A stretch of 64,000 nt of DNA, taken from Caballeronia arationis. GTDB lineage: Bacteria > Pseudomonadota > Gammaproteobacteria > Burkholderiales > Burkholderiaceae. The position numbers were made by a program, and so were the translations under genes. Below are positions 1 to 8,178 of this stretch, piece by piece. Below the pieces are notes generated by a model that was not told where the DNA came from, made no database searches, and worked only from the letters and a program-made list of their open reading frames with translations. The number at the start of each line of letters is the position of its first letter. Position 1 is the stretch's first letter. The stretch is taken from positions 62,001 through 126,000 of the forward strand of contig NZ_FCOG02000016.1 in the NCBI RefSeq assembly GCF_001544975.2, written 5' to 3'.

Positions 1-728
1 AAGGCGCCGCCGGCAACTTCAAGCGTGTGACGCTGGAACTCGGCGGCAAGTCGGCGAACGTGATTTTCGCCGACGCCAATCTTGATGCCGCCACGCGCGC
101 CGCTGCGTCCGGCATCTTCTTCAACGCGGGCCAGGTGTGCTCGGCGGGCTCGCGCGTGCTGGTGCAGCGCGCGGTCTATGACGACGTCGTCGAACGGCTC
201 GCGGAGCGCGCGCGGGCGATCAAGCTCGGCGATCCGTCGAAACGCGAGACCGGCATGGGCCCGCTGATTTCCGCGAAGCAGATGCAGACCGTGCTGGATT
301 ACGTCGACATTGGCCGGGGCGAGGGCGCGTCGCTTGTGACCGGCGGCCAGCGCGTAGGCGAGCGCGGCTACTTCGTCGAGCCGACCGTGTTCGCGAACGT
401 CGAGCACGAGATGCGTATCTCGCAGGAGGAAATCTTCGGCCCGGTGGTGAGCGTGATTCCGTTCGACGACGAAGCGGACGCGCTGCGCATCGCCAATGGC
501 ACGGCGTACAGCCTCGCGGCGGGCGTGTGGAGCGCGGACATCGGCCGGGTGCACCGGATGGCGGCGGAACTGAAGGCAGGCACGGTGTGGATCAATACCT
601 ACGGCTACACCGACGTCCGGCTGCCGTGGGGCGGCTCCGGCGATTCCGGCTTCGGGCGCGAACATGGCGATGTCGCGATCGAAAACTTCACGGAGCCGAA
701 ATCCGTCTGGCTCTCGCTTGCGCCATAA
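1..728 (+). CDS. NAD(P)-dependent aldehyde dehydrogenase, C-terminal part (5' end outside window)
   Basis: This is the last 241 codons of an aldehyde dehydrogenase, which oxidises an aldehyde to its acid with NAD(P)+. Reading frame 3 is open from the first base. The LELGGKS motif (the general-base Glu region) is followed by GQVCSAGSR, whose Cys, at bases 138-140, is the catalytic thiol, and by the EEIFGPV motif that binds cofactor. The C-terminus (GGSGDSGFGREHG) is typical of betaine/gamma-aminobutyraldehyde-type ALDHs, but the substrate cannot be told from this fragment. A GC-rich hairpin follows the stop, so the gene probably ends its transcription unit. Family assignment is secure; any link to the oxalate genes downstream is unknown. 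Confidence 0.93.
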   Translation, partial: GAAGNFKRVTLELGGKSANVIFADANLDAATRAAASGIFFNAGQVCSAGSRVLVQRAVYDDVVERLAERARAIKLGDPSKRETGMGPLISAKQMQTVLDYVDIGRGEGASLVTGGQRVGERGYFVEPTVFANVEHEMRISQEEIFGPVVSVIPFDDEADALRIANGTAYSLAAGVWSADIGRVHRMAAELKAGTVWINTYGYTDVRLPWGGSGDSGFGREHGDVAIENFTEPKSVWLSLAP

Positions 729-732
729 CGAA

Positions 733-756
733 GAAAGGCGGCCGAGGCCGCCTTTC
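733..756 (+). terminator. Hairpin between convergent genes
   Basis: An 11-bp perfect inverted repeat (GAAAGGCGGCC / GGCCGCCTTTC) follows the aldehyde dehydrogenase stop by 5 bases. Its CCTTTC side resembles a terminator without a long T run. It also lies downstream of the convergent gene that ends at 777, so it may serve both. Confidence 0.6.
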
Positions 757-776
757 CCTCAACGCACCCGCGGCGC

Positions 777-1115
777 TCAGGCATGCGCGGAAACTTCGTG
801 GCGCGAGCGCCAGAGACGGGCGCGGCGCGCGCTGTCGTCGTTCTTGACGGTGTTGGCGCGGCACGCTTCCAGCACGGAGTTCTTGCGTTCGACGATGGCC
901 TGGCACAGGAAGTCGGCGCTGTAGGCCGTCAGCAGATGCGGGCAATGCGTTTCGATGTACTGCGCGATCTTGCCGTAGTCGCTCTCCGTCGAGGCGAGCG
1001 TGCGGTAAGTGTCCGCATCCCAGCGGAACATCAGGTCGAGTTCTTCGAAGGCGTTGTTGTAGGCGCAGAGTTGCGCCTGGGTTTCGCGGTCGTCGCTGTG
1101 CGTTGCGTGGATCAT
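777..1115 (-). CDS. Conserved hypothetical protein, 112 aa
   Basis: A 112-residue soluble protein with no signal peptide or membrane segment. It is rich in charged and aromatic residues in its first half (FEELDLMFRWDADTYRTL) and basic at the C-terminus. The start ATG has AGGAGACG just upstream on the minus strand, a good ribosome site. I do not recognise a domain. It lies alone between the convergent aldehyde dehydrogenase and a LysR gene reading the same way, about 100 bases away. Confidence 0.7.
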   Translation of the reverse strand: MIHATHSDDRETQAQLCAYNNAFEELDLMFRWDADTYRTLASTESDYGKIAQYIETHCPHLLTAYSADFLCQAIVERKNSVLEACRANTVKNDDSARRARLWRSRHEVSAHA

Positions 1116-1183
1116 CGTCGTCTCCTGTTTTGGCCGTGAGGGGTTAGAAACAGGATAGGAACTTCAATCCATATACGACAGTT

Positions 1184-1216
1184 AAAGTTTTTTCGAATAA
1201 CGATAACAAAAACTTT
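1184..1216 (-). terminator. A/T-rich inverted repeat at the end of the LysR gene
   Basis: Nine-base perfect arms, AAAGTTTTT at 1184-1192 and AAAAACTTT at 1208-1216, flank a 15-base loop. The right arm overlaps the LysR stop codon. Read on the minus strand it ends in a T run, so it may terminate the LysR gene, though the stem is weak. Confidence 0.4.
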
Positions 1217-2159
1217 ATGAATTAGGCCTTCCGGTTTCTGCACCGATATGGGTGATCTCCTCGATCTGCGCGGCGCCTTCGTCGATCAGGAATTGCTTGA
1301 ACGCGAGCGCGACCGGCGGCAGCCGCTTGTTGTTCCGGTGCACGATGAACCAGTGGAGCTTCACCGGAAAGCCTTCGATGTCCAGCACGGCCAGCTTGCC
1401 CACCTGCAATTCCAGGCTAATCGTATGCGCGGAGAGAAAGCTGATGCCCATTCCGGCGATGACGGCCTGCTTGATCGTCTCGGTGCTGGTGATTTCCATC
1501 GCGATGTTCAGCCGCGGCAGGCGGCCCGCGAAGCCTTCCTCCATGGAATTCCAGGTGTCCGAGCCCTTTTCGCGGACGATGAACGGCTCGTCGGCGAGCG
1601 CTTCGAGCGGAATGCGCGTCTTTCCGACGAGCGGATGATCCGGCGGCGCGACGATCACATACGGATGCGGCGCGAACGACACGTTCTCGGTATCCATGTC
1701 CTTCGGCGGGCGGACCATGATCGCGAGATCGGTGAGATTGTCGGAAAGCTGATGCAGCAGTTCCTCGCGATTGTGGACCGCGAGGTTCAGCCGCACGTCG
1801 CTGTTGCGCTGCGTGAAGGCGGCAAGCAGGCGCGGGAAGAAATAGTCGCCGGCGCTGATCACCGCGACGTTCAATGTGCCGCCCGAAATGCCTTTCAGGC
1901 GCGCCATCGCATCGTCGGCTTCGCGGAATTGTTCGAGAATGGCGCGGCTGTAATGAAGCATTTCATTACCTGCAGGCGTCAGGTAGATTTTCTTGCCGAG
2001 CTGCTCGAAAAGCGGCAACCCCGCATGTTCCTCCAACTGCTTGACCTGCGTCGAAACGGCCGGCTGCGTCAGGTAAAGCTCCTCTGCTGCACGCGAAAAA
2101 CTCAGGCGGCGCGCGACAGTTTCGAAGATTTTCAACTGTCGAAGCGTGGCATTGCGCAT
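1215..2159 (-). CDS. LysR-family regulator, CbbR-like, next to oxalate transporter
   Basis: A 314-residue LysR-type transcriptional regulator. The N-terminal winged HTH is clear (LRQLKIFETVARRLSFSRAA, then LTQPAVSTQVKQLE, about residues 5-55), followed by the periplasmic-binding-protein-like effector domain (GTLNVAVISAGDYFFP onward). The opening MRNATLRQLKIFE and YLTQPAVS resemble CbbR-type regulators of C1/C2 metabolism. I chose ATG at 2159 because GGAGGG lies 10 bases upstream and CbbR proteins begin MRN-TLRQ; an ATG at 2177 is also open. It is divergent from the OxlT-like transporter, its likely target, with an A/T-rich palindrome between them. Confidence 0.9.
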   Translation of the reverse strand: MRNATLRQLKIFETVARRLSFSRAAEELYLTQPAVSTQVKQLEEHAGLPLFEQLGKKIYLTPAGNEMLHYSRAILEQFREADDAMARLKGISGGTLNVAVISAGDYFFPRLLAAFTQRNSDVRLNLAVHNREELLHQLSDNLTDLAIMVRPPKDMDTENVSFAPHPYVIVAPPDHPLVGKTRIPLEALADEPFIVREKGSDTWNSMEEGFAGRLPRLNIAMEITSTETIKQAVIAGMGISFLSAHTISLELQVGKLAVLDIEGFPVKLHWFIVHRNNKRLPPVALAFKQFLIDEGAAQIEEITHIGAETGRPNS

Positions 2160-2611
2160 CACGGCGGAACCCTCCATCCATTCACGATCGCTAATTTATA
2201 CAATAAAATTTTATAACTTTCCCTAATCATTTTTCTCCCCCACGATGCTTTCACGCCCGGCAATTGTTGTAAGCCGGGTACACATTCATCGTCGTCGACG
2301 GCCGCGTTTTTTGCCCCGCACGCGGCCGGAAACAAGCGATGCAAGCAGCGCATTCCAGAGCTGCGCCAACCTTCCGCAAGCCCGCGGATATTGGGATTCG
2401 CCAGAGAAATGATTCGTCGATCGGCTTTCGCGGATAGCTGTGACCGCTTCATGCTGTATGCCCCGTCTGACTTGCGGTCGCCTGCCCGCGCCGCGTGGTT
2501 TGAGCATTTCCCCTGACAGACCGACCATCTGCTGCACGGCACAATACGCCGGTGATCCTGCACGACATCAAGCGCCGCACGAGCGCTACGACTTAAAAAT
2601 TGGAGACAGAC
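2160..2611. promoter_or_regulatory. Divergent promoter region between LysR and oxlT, with A/T palindrome
   Basis: This 452-base intergenic region is much richer in A/T near the LysR start than its surroundings. It contains ATAAAATTTTAT at 2203-2214, a perfect 12-bp palindrome inside TTATACAATAAAATTTTATAA, a plausible LysR-type site. The rest up to 2600 shows no convincing gene. The transporter's ribosome site, GGAG at 2602-2605, closes the region. Confidence 0.55.
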
Positions 2612-3958
2612 ATGGCAAACGCAGGCACAGTCACGCCCGGGCAACCGCTCGGCCGTCATCACAACCGATGGGTTCAACTCGCGATCGGCATCGTCTGCAT
2701 GGGGCTCGTCGCGAATCTGCAGTATGCATGGACGCTCTTTGTCGTGCCGATGGATGCCAAGCACCATTGGGGACAGGCGGCGATCCAGACCGCATTCACC
2801 ATCTTCATCGTCACTGAAACCTGGCTCGTTCCCGTCGAAGGCTGGCTCGTCGACAAGTTCGGGCCGCGTCCCGTCGTGATCGGCGGATCGATCTGCGCGG
2901 CGCTCGGCTGGGTGATCGACGCCCACGCGACGAGCCTCATGCATCTCTATATCGCGGCGGTGATCGCTGGCGTCGGCGCCGGCTGCGTTTATGGCACCTG
3001 CGTCGGGACGGCGCTCAAGTGGTTCCCGGACAAGCGCGGCCTCGCGGCGGGCCTGACCGCCGCCGGTTTCGGCGCGGGCGCGGCCGTCACGGTGATTCCG
3101 ATCTCCAACATGATCCAGAGCGCGGGCTACGAGCAGGCGTTCATGTTCTTCGGCATCTTCCAGGGCGTGTGCATCTTCCTGCTCGCGCTGATGCTGGTGC
3201 GGCCGAACCCGCCGGCGAGCGTGGGCGCGGCAAAGCGCGTCGTCGCGACGAAAATCGACTACACGACCGGCCAGATGGTGCGCACGCCGCTCTTCTGGGT
3301 GCTGTACATGATGTTCGTGTTCGTTGCGGCGGGCGGCGTGATCGCGACCGCGCAGCTCGGGCCGATCGCGAAGGAATACGGTTTCGCGAAGATGCCGGTG
3401 AATCTGCTCGGCGTGACCTTGCCGCTGCTGACGATGGCGCTTTCCATCGACAACCTGTGCAACGGCTTCACGCGACCGCTCTGCGGCTTCGTCTCCGACA
3501 AGATCGGCCGCGAGAACACAATGTTCTTCATTTTCCTCGGTGAAGGCGCGGCGCTGCTCGGCCTGATGTACTTCGGCCACAACCCGTATCTGTTCATGTT
3601 CTTCGCAGCGATGACCTTCCTCTGCTGGGGCGAAATCTTCTCGATCTTCCCGGCGACCTGCGCGGACACCTTCGGCGGCAAGTACGCGGCGGCCAACGCC
3701 GGCACGCTGTACACGGCGAAGGGCACGGCGTCGATGCTGGTGCCGCTCGCGTCGGTGCTGTCGTCGATCGGCTCGTGGAATGCGGTGTTCATCGCGGCGG
3801 CGACGATTTCGATCGCAGCGGGCCTGTGCGCGAAGTTCGTCCTCGCGCCGATGAGAAAGCGCTGGATCGAGAACACGGTCGAACAGACCTCGAAATCGGT
3901 CGACGCTTCGTTCCAGACGGCGTGGTCCGAGACGCCGCGCAACTCGTCCGCGCGATGA
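2612..3958 (+). CDS. oxlT: Oxalate/formate antiporter, OxlT-type major facilitator
   Basis: A 448-residue MFS transporter with about twelve hydrophobic segments. Close family features are the N-terminal QLAIGIVCMGLVANLQYAWT and the loop WLVDKFGPRPVV, the MFS signature between helices 2 and 3. OxlT-family proteins exchange oxalate for formate across the inner membrane. The start is ATG 2612, six bases after GGAG; an in-frame TTG at 2600 is less likely. The stop overlaps the next gene's ATG (ATGA), so transporter and second LysR are translationally coupled. The frc gene in the same module supports oxalate as substrate. Some relatives move other small dicarboxylates, so specificity is inferred. 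Confidence 0.88.
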   Translation: MANAGTVTPGQPLGRHHNRWVQLAIGIVCMGLVANLQYAWTLFVVPMDAKHHWGQAAIQTAFTIFIVTETWLVPVEGWLVDKFGPRPVVIGGSICAALGWVIDAHATSLMHLYIAAVIAGVGAGCVYGTCVGTALKWFPDKRGLAAGLTAAGFGAGAAVTVIPISNMIQSAGYEQAFMFFGIFQGVCIFLLALMLVRPNPPASVGAAKRVVATKIDYTTGQMVRTPLFWVLYMMFVFVAAGGVIATAQLGPIAKEYGFAKMPVNLLGVTLPLLTMALSIDNLCNGFTRPLCGFVSDKIGRENTMFFIFLGEGAALLGLMYFGHNPYLFMFFAAMTFLCWGEIFSIFPATCADTFGGKYAAANAGTLYTAKGTASMLVPLASVLSSIGSWNAVFIAAATISIAAGLCAKFVLAPMRKRWIENTVEQTSKSVDASFQTAWSETPRNSSAR

Positions 3959-4950
3959 GTACGCTCAGCGAAACGCGTCCCGACGTGCGCGACCCGGCGC
4001 CGGACGCTGCGCAGGTCGCGAAGGCGCTGAGCGTTTCGCTGCATCAGCTGCGTCTTTTCATCACGCTCGCGCGGCATCGCAGCTTCACGCGCGCGGGCGA
4101 TGAATTCGGCATCACGCAGTCGGCGGTGAGTCGCAGCATCCGCGAACTCGAGGACGAAATCGAGCTGCGGCTCTTCGACCGGACGACGCGCCAGGTCGCG
4201 CTGACCGATGCCGGACGCAAGCTGATCGCGCGGGTCGCGCCGCTCGTCGAGGAACTCGAAGCGACCTTGCGGCCGCGTTCGGGCGACGGCGCGGAGCCGG
4301 GCATCGTGCAGTTCGCGAGCAGTTCCAGCCTGACGGCGAGCGTGCTCCCGGCGTGGCTAGCATCGTGCGCGGCGAGCCATCCCGATCTGTCGATCGCGCT
4401 CGTCGACCGGCCGCAGGGTCAAGTGCTGCAACTCGTGCGGGCGGGCGAAGCGGACCTGGGCGTCGTGATCGCGCCGGACAACGTGAGCGAACTCGTCGCC
4501 GAGCCGCTCTTCGACGATCCGCTGTGCGCGCTCGTGCCGGCGTGTCATCCGCTCGCGGCGCAGCGGAGCGCGCACTGGCGCGCGCTGCGCGGCGCATCGC
4601 TGCTGGTTCTGGACGACGACGCCGAAAGCCATGCCGCCATCGAACGTGCGCTGATGCTGCACGAAGTCGCCGGAACGACACGCCAGCGGCTCGCGCAGGC
4701 GCAGTCCGTATTGCAGATGGTCGAAGCGGGACTCGGCATCGGCGTCATGCCGATGCACGCCTGCGCGGCGTGGACCGGGCGCGGCGTACAGGCGGTCGTG
4801 CTCACGCCCGAAGCCTCGCGATCCATCATGCTCGTGCGCCGCAAGGGCCGCGCGCTGCGCGCCGGCGCGGCACACGTATGGGCGCACGTCGTCGCGGCGT
4901 CGCTAGCGCGGCGCTCCGCTTCGCCGATGCTTCGGGCCGTCGAAGCCTGA
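3955..4950 (+). CDS. LysR-family transcriptional regulator, coupled to oxlT
   Basis: A 331-residue LysR-type regulator with an unusual 20-residue N-terminal extension before the HTH (LHQLRLFITLARHRSFTRAG, then ITQSAVSRSIRELEDEIELR). The effector-binding domain occupies the remaining two thirds, with the usual DLGVVIAPD and GLGIGVMPMHAC segments. The start ATG overlaps the oxlT stop by four bases, so it needs no separate ribosome site and should be made with the transporter. Its target is not evident. A 214-base spacer separates it from the PanE-like gene, which has its own operator. Confidence 0.9.
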   Translation: MSTLSETRPDVRDPAPDAAQVAKALSVSLHQLRLFITLARHRSFTRAGDEFGITQSAVSRSIRELEDEIELRLFDRTTRQVALTDAGRKLIARVAPLVEELEATLRPRSGDGAEPGIVQFASSSSLTASVLPAWLASCAASHPDLSIALVDRPQGQVLQLVRAGEADLGVVIAPDNVSELVAEPLFDDPLCALVPACHPLAAQRSAHWRALRGASLLVLDDDAESHAAIERALMLHEVAGTTRQRLAQAQSVLQMVEAGLGIGVMPMHACAAWTGRGVQAVVLTPEASRSIMLVRRKGRALRAGAAHVWAHVVAASLARRSASPMLRAVEA

Positions 4951-5124
4951 TCTTCACCCGGCGAAGACGCGCGCAACGCCGCGCCGCTTCGCCGATCCGA
5001 ATTCCCCGCAGCCAAGCCAGCACTTACTTCATCGAAACGCGCGCGAGCCTTCGCGAGCGCGGGTTTTCGCTTGTCTGCGAGGGCACAAATCGCCTTGTTT
5101 AGTGGCTATGTGGAATGTAGTATG

Positions 5125-5137
5125 TTGTATATCAGAA
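5125..5137 (+). promoter_or_regulatory. Putative GntR operator, copy 1 (before PanE-like gene)
   Basis: TTGTATATCAGAA lies 28 bases before the PanE-like start. The exact reverse complement occurs at 6204-6216 and one-base variants elsewhere in the module. Its partial dyad symmetry fits a FadR/GntR-type dimer. Assignment to the GntR protein at 6503 is inferred from position and repetition. Confidence 0.6.
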
Positions 5138-5164
5138 GCAAATAATCACCCTTAGGAGACGAGC

Positions 5165-6178
5165 ATGAAGATCTGCGTGTATGGAGCAGGAGCAATCGGT
5201 GGCTATATGGGCGCGCAACTCGCGCGGGCGGGCGCGGACGTGAGTTTCGTCGCGCGCGGGCCGCACCTCGCGGCGATGCAGGCGAACGGCGTTCGCTTGC
5301 AGATCGACGGCCAGGAGCACACGGTCAAGGTCCGCTGCACCAACAACCCGGCCGAACTCGGCCCGCAGGATTACGTGATCATCGCGTTGAAGGCGCATTC
5401 GGTGCCGGGCGTCGTCGACCTGATCGCGCCGCTGCTCGGGCCGGATACGGCGGTCGTCACCGCGGTGAACGGCTTGCCCTACTGGTATTTCTACAATCAC
5501 GGTGGCGAACTCGCCGGCACGACGCTGCAGGCGGTCGACCCGGGCGGCAAGCAGTGGAAGGTCCTCGGACCGGAACGCGCGATCGGCTGCGTGCTGCTGC
5601 CGGCGGCCGAGATCGCCGAGCCGGGCGTGATCAAGCACGTCTACGGCAAGAAATTTCCGATCGGCGAGCCGAGCGGCGAAATCACGCCGCGCCTGCAGGC
5701 GTTCCACGACATCATGGCCGCCGCCGACATGGAAGCGCCGATGCGCAACAACATCCGCGACGAAATCTGGCTGAAGCTGTGGGGAAACCTGTGCTTCAAC
5801 CCGATCAGCGCGCTGACGCACGCCACGCTCGACGTCCTGACGAGCGATCCGGGCACGCGCGCGCTGTCGAAGGCGATGATGCTCGAAGCCAAGGCGATCG
5901 GCGACAAGATCGGCGTGAATTTCCGCGTGGACGTGGAAAAGCGCATCAACGGCGCGGGCGCGGTGGGCGCGCACAAGACGTCGATGCTGATGGACTGCGA
6001 AGCCGGCCGGCCGATGGAAATCGATCCGCTGATGACCGTCGTGCAGGAAATCGGCCGGCTGGTCCACGTCGAGACGCCGATGCTCGATGCGGTTCTGGCA
6101 TTGATCAAGCTGCGCGAAGCCGTGAACCAGGGCACGGCGGTCGTCCGACCGCCTGCGGAAACCCAAAAAGCCGCCTAA
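5165..6178 (+). CDS. PanE/ApbA-family 2-ketoacid reductase (candidate oxalyl-CoA reductase)
   Basis: A 337-residue member of the ketopantoate reductase family. It begins with a Rossmann NAD(P)-binding motif (GAGAIGGYMGA, residues 7-17) and has the C-terminal helical domain with KLWGNLCFNPISALT, which carries the family's catalytic Lys and Asn. AGGAGAC precedes the ATG. True PanE makes pantoate for coenzyme A. Here the gene sits in an oxalate module and shares its upstream element with frc, gntR and sucC. In Methylobacterium extorquens the paralogue PanE2 has been reported as an oxalyl-CoA reductase forming glyoxylate, so I infer that role, while a generic 2-ketoacid reductase remains possible. 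Confidence 0.85.
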   Translation: MKICVYGAGAIGGYMGAQLARAGADVSFVARGPHLAAMQANGVRLQIDGQEHTVKVRCTNNPAELGPQDYVIIALKAHSVPGVVDLIAPLLGPDTAVVTAVNGLPYWYFYNHGGELAGTTLQAVDPGGKQWKVLGPERAIGCVLLPAAEIAEPGVIKHVYGKKFPIGEPSGEITPRLQAFHDIMAAADMEAPMRNNIRDEIWLKLWGNLCFNPISALTHATLDVLTSDPGTRALSKAMMLEAKAIGDKIGVNFRVDVEKRINGAGAVGAHKTSMLMDCEAGRPMEIDPLMTVVQEIGRLVHVETPMLDAVLALIKLREAVNQGTAVVRPPAETQKAA

Positions 6179-6203
6179 ACTGCTTGTAAGCGGTTGCTGT
6201 TGT

Positions 6204-6216
6204 TTCTGATATACAA
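6204..6216 (-). promoter_or_regulatory. Putative GntR operator, copy 2 (before small ORF and gntR)
   Basis: TTCTGATATACAA is the exact reverse complement of copy 1 at 5125. It lies 75 bases before the small membrane ORF that begins the gntR transcription unit, suggesting autoregulation. Confidence 0.6.
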
Positions 6217-6224
6217 GATGCAAA

Positions 6225-6255
6225 ATATGTTGCGTCGTGATGCGACGCAACATAT
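6225..6255. promoter_or_regulatory. Perfect 13-bp inverted repeat beside operator copy 2
   Basis: Arms ATATGTTGCGTCG (6225-6237) and CGACGCAACATAT (6243-6255) are perfectly complementary around a 5-base loop. There is no T run after it. It may be the terminator of the PanE-like gene, an operator for another regulator, or a leader hairpin before the small ORF; the sequence does not decide. Confidence 0.6.
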
Positions 6256-6291
6256 ACTGGAGGCTCCTAAGTACTTACCCGGAGCATTCAA

Positions 6292-6513
6292 ATGAGCATC
6301 GCATTAGTCGTCGTGTTGGGAATCGCTATGATGGCCATTGGCGTGAGCGTTACGTTTATGATTGCATCGTCGGTGCCGCAGTCCATGCTGCAGCGCGCAT
6401 CGAATCACGGTCGGTTTGCCGGCTTGGCGGCGGACGATCAGAACGGCGGTTCGGGCAAGCGTGTGTCGAACGTCCAGCCGCAAATGGGAAATCGAACCAT
6501 CAATGCCATCTGA
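6292..6513 (+). CDS. Small membrane protein coupled to gntR, 73 aa
   Basis: A 73-residue ORF with a strongly hydrophobic N-terminal segment (residues 3-30, beginning IALVVVLGIAMMAIGVSV) and a polar tail. GGAG lies 7 bases before the ATG. Its stop overlaps the gntR start region by 11 bases, so translation of the two is probably coupled. No family is recognised. It could be a short sensor or leader peptide, or simply a small membrane protein of unknown role. The good ribosome site and single clean helix argue that it is expressed. Confidence 0.55.
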   Translation: MSIALVVVLGIAMMAIGVSVTFMIASSVPQSMLQRASNHGRFAGLAADDQNGGSGKRVSNVQPQMGNRTINAI

Positions 6514-7234
6514 TACTCAATCTGTAGACAGACCCGAGCTTCGTCCGGCTGGACTGACGCTCTCACTCGAACCGATCAATGCCACGGTTTCGCTGCGCGA
6601 CCAGGCGTACGCGAAACTGCGGCAGGCGATCGCGGAGGCGGACATCTATCGCTCGCGCGAAGAGATCCGGCTCGACGAAAAGGAATTGACGGAGGCGCTC
6701 GGTGTGAGCCGCACGCCCATCCGTGAAGCGATGACGCTGCTGGAGCAGGAAGGCTTCCTGCGCACGGTCCCGCGTCGTGGCGTATACATATTGCGCAAGA
6801 CGAAGCGTGAAATCGTCGAAATGATTCACATGTGGGCGGCGCTCGAGAGCATGGCCGCGCGCCTCGCCACGCAGCGCGCGACGGACGCGGAAATCGCCCA
6901 GTTGCGCCACATGTTCGACAATTTTCGCGATTCGACGCCCGCCGAACACATCGATGAGTATTCGGAGGCGAACATTGCCTTTCACCAGGCGATCGTTCAG
7001 CTGGGCAAGTCGCAGATCATTTTCGACACCATCAAGAACATCTTCGTGCACGTGCGCGCGATCCGGAAGATGACGATCTCGCAGAGTGACCGCGCGTCGC
7101 GCTCGATCGTCGATCATATGCGGATCATCGAGGCGCTCGAAAAGCGCGATACCGAACTGGTCGAACGGCTCGTCAGGCAGCATTCGCTCGATCTGGCCGC
7201 GTTCGTCGAGGCGAACTGCGACTTTCTCGACTGA
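6503..7234 (+). CDS. GntR-family regulator, FadR/FCD type, likely oxalate-module regulator
   Basis: A 243-residue GntR regulator. The winged HTH spans about residues 30-100, with the recognition region LTEALGVSRTPIREAMTLLEQ. The C-terminal all-helical FCD domain (residues 105-235) has the expected His/Asp-rich metal and ligand pocket (EANIAFHQAIV, DHMRIIEAL). ATG 6503 lies inside the upstream small ORF; an earlier in-frame start would lie in unconserved sequence. It is followed by a strong terminator. Such proteins usually repress until a small organic acid or acyl-CoA binds; the ligand here might be oxalate, oxalyl-CoA or glyoxylate, which is inference. Confidence 0.9.
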   Translation: MPSDTQSVDRPELRPAGLTLSLEPINATVSLRDQAYAKLRQAIAEADIYRSREEIRLDEKELTEALGVSRTPIREAMTLLEQEGFLRTVPRRGVYILRKTKREIVEMIHMWAALESMAARLATQRATDAEIAQLRHMFDNFRDSTPAEHIDEYSEANIAFHQAIVQLGKSQIIFDTIKNIFVHVRAIRKMTISQSDRASRSIVDHMRIIEALEKRDTELVERLVRQHSLDLAAFVEANCDFLD

Positions 7235-7256
7235 AGTCAAGCGTCAAGTTGAAGTG

Positions 7257-7291
7257 AAAAGCCGTCCGGCATCGCGCCGGACGGCTTTTTT
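7257..7291. terminator. Bidirectional rho-independent terminator between gntR and sucD-like
   Basis: AAAAGCCGTCCGGC pairs perfectly with GCCGGACGGCTTTT around a 5-base loop and continues into a T run on the plus strand, with A residues giving a T run on the minus strand. It separates two convergent units. Confidence 0.9.
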
Positions 7292-7293
7292 GT

Positions 7294-8166
7294 TTAACGC
7301 ATCGCGTGCAGCATCGTTTCGCCGAGCGCCGCAGGTGAATTCGCGACGTGAATGCCCGCCGATTTCATCGCGTCGATCTTCACGCCCGCCGTGCCCGAGC
7401 CGCCCGAAATGATCGCGCCCGCGTGGCCCATGCGCCGTCCGGGCGGCGCCGTCGTCCCGGCGATGAAGCCGACCACCGGCTTTTTCGACCCCGAGTCCTT
7501 CAGGAACTGAGCCGCTTCCTCCTCCGCCGATCCGCCGATCTCGCCGATCATGATGATGCCTTCGGTGGCGTCGTCGGCGAGGAAGAGCGCCAGGCAGTCG
7601 ATGAAGTTCGTCCCGTTGACCGGGTCGCCACCGATGCCGATGCACGTCGTCTGTCCGAGGCCGGCCGCGGTCGTCTGTGCGACGGCCTCATAAGTGAGCG
7701 TGCCGGAGCGCGACACCACGCCGATTTTCCCGGGCCGGTGGATATGTCCCGGCATGATGCCGATCTTGCATTGGCCCGGCGTGATGACGCCCGGGCAATT
7801 CGGCCCGACGAGCCGGCTCGCCGACCCTGCAAGCGCCCGTTTTACGCGCAGCATGTCGAGCACCGGAATGCCCTCGGTGATGCAGACGATGAACGGCACT
7901 TCTGCATCGACGGCTTCGAGGATTGCGTCAGCCGCGAAGGGCGGCGGCACGTAGATCACGGACGCGTCCGCGCCGGTCTTGTCGACGGCATCCGCGACGG
8001 TATCGAAAACCGGCAGGTCCAGATGCGTCGTGCCGCCCTTGCCGGGCGTCACGCCGCCGACCATCTGCGTGCCGTAGGCGATCGCCTGCTCGGAGTGAAA
8101 CGTGCCCTGCGCGCCGGTGAAGCCCTGGCAAATCACCTTCGTGTTCTTGTCGATCAATACGCTCAT
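7294..8166 (-). CDS. Succinyl-CoA synthetase alpha-like acid-CoA ligase subunit (paralogue)
   Basis: A 290-residue alpha subunit of the ADP-forming acyl-CoA ligase family. It has the N-terminal CoA-binding fold ([12 protein letters not shown]), the [13 protein letters not shown] segment, and the phosphohistidine loop [12 protein letters not shown] with His at residue 248. It pairs with the beta-like subunit just upstream, with a gap of 12 bases. The cell's TCA-cycle sucCD is expected elsewhere, so this pair is probably specialised. Candidate roles are supplying a CoA donor for the Frc transferase or activating malate like the malate thiokinase MtkB. The sequence alone does not decide between succinate and another acid. 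Confidence 0.88.
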   Translation of the reverse strand: MSVLIDKNTKVICQGFTGAQGTFHSEQAIAYGTQMVGGVTPGKGGTTHLDLPVFDTVADAVDKTGADASVIYVPPPFAADAILEAVDAEVPFIVCITEGIPVLDMLRVKRALAGSASRLVGPNCPGVITPGQCKIGIMPGHIHRPGKIGVVSRSGTLTYEAVAQTTAAGLGQTTCIGIGGDPVNGTNFIDCLALFLADDATEGIIMIGEIGGSAEEEAAQFLKDSGSKKPVVGFIAGTTAPPGRRMGHAGAIISGGSGTAGVKIDAMKSAGIHVANSPAALGETMLHAMR

Positions 8167-8178
8167 GATGTTTTCCCC

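Noticed and set aside
1248-2216. Long plus-strand open frame of 322 codons opposite the first LysR gene
   Set aside because: It is antisense to a clear LysR gene, His/Arg/Asp-rich as expected for a mirror frame in GC-rich DNA, and has no family resemblance.
2159-3580. Minus-strand frame of 473 codons over the oxlT gene
   Set aside because: It is the mirror of the OxlT coding frame; composition is Arg/His/Asp-rich and it crosses the divergent promoter.
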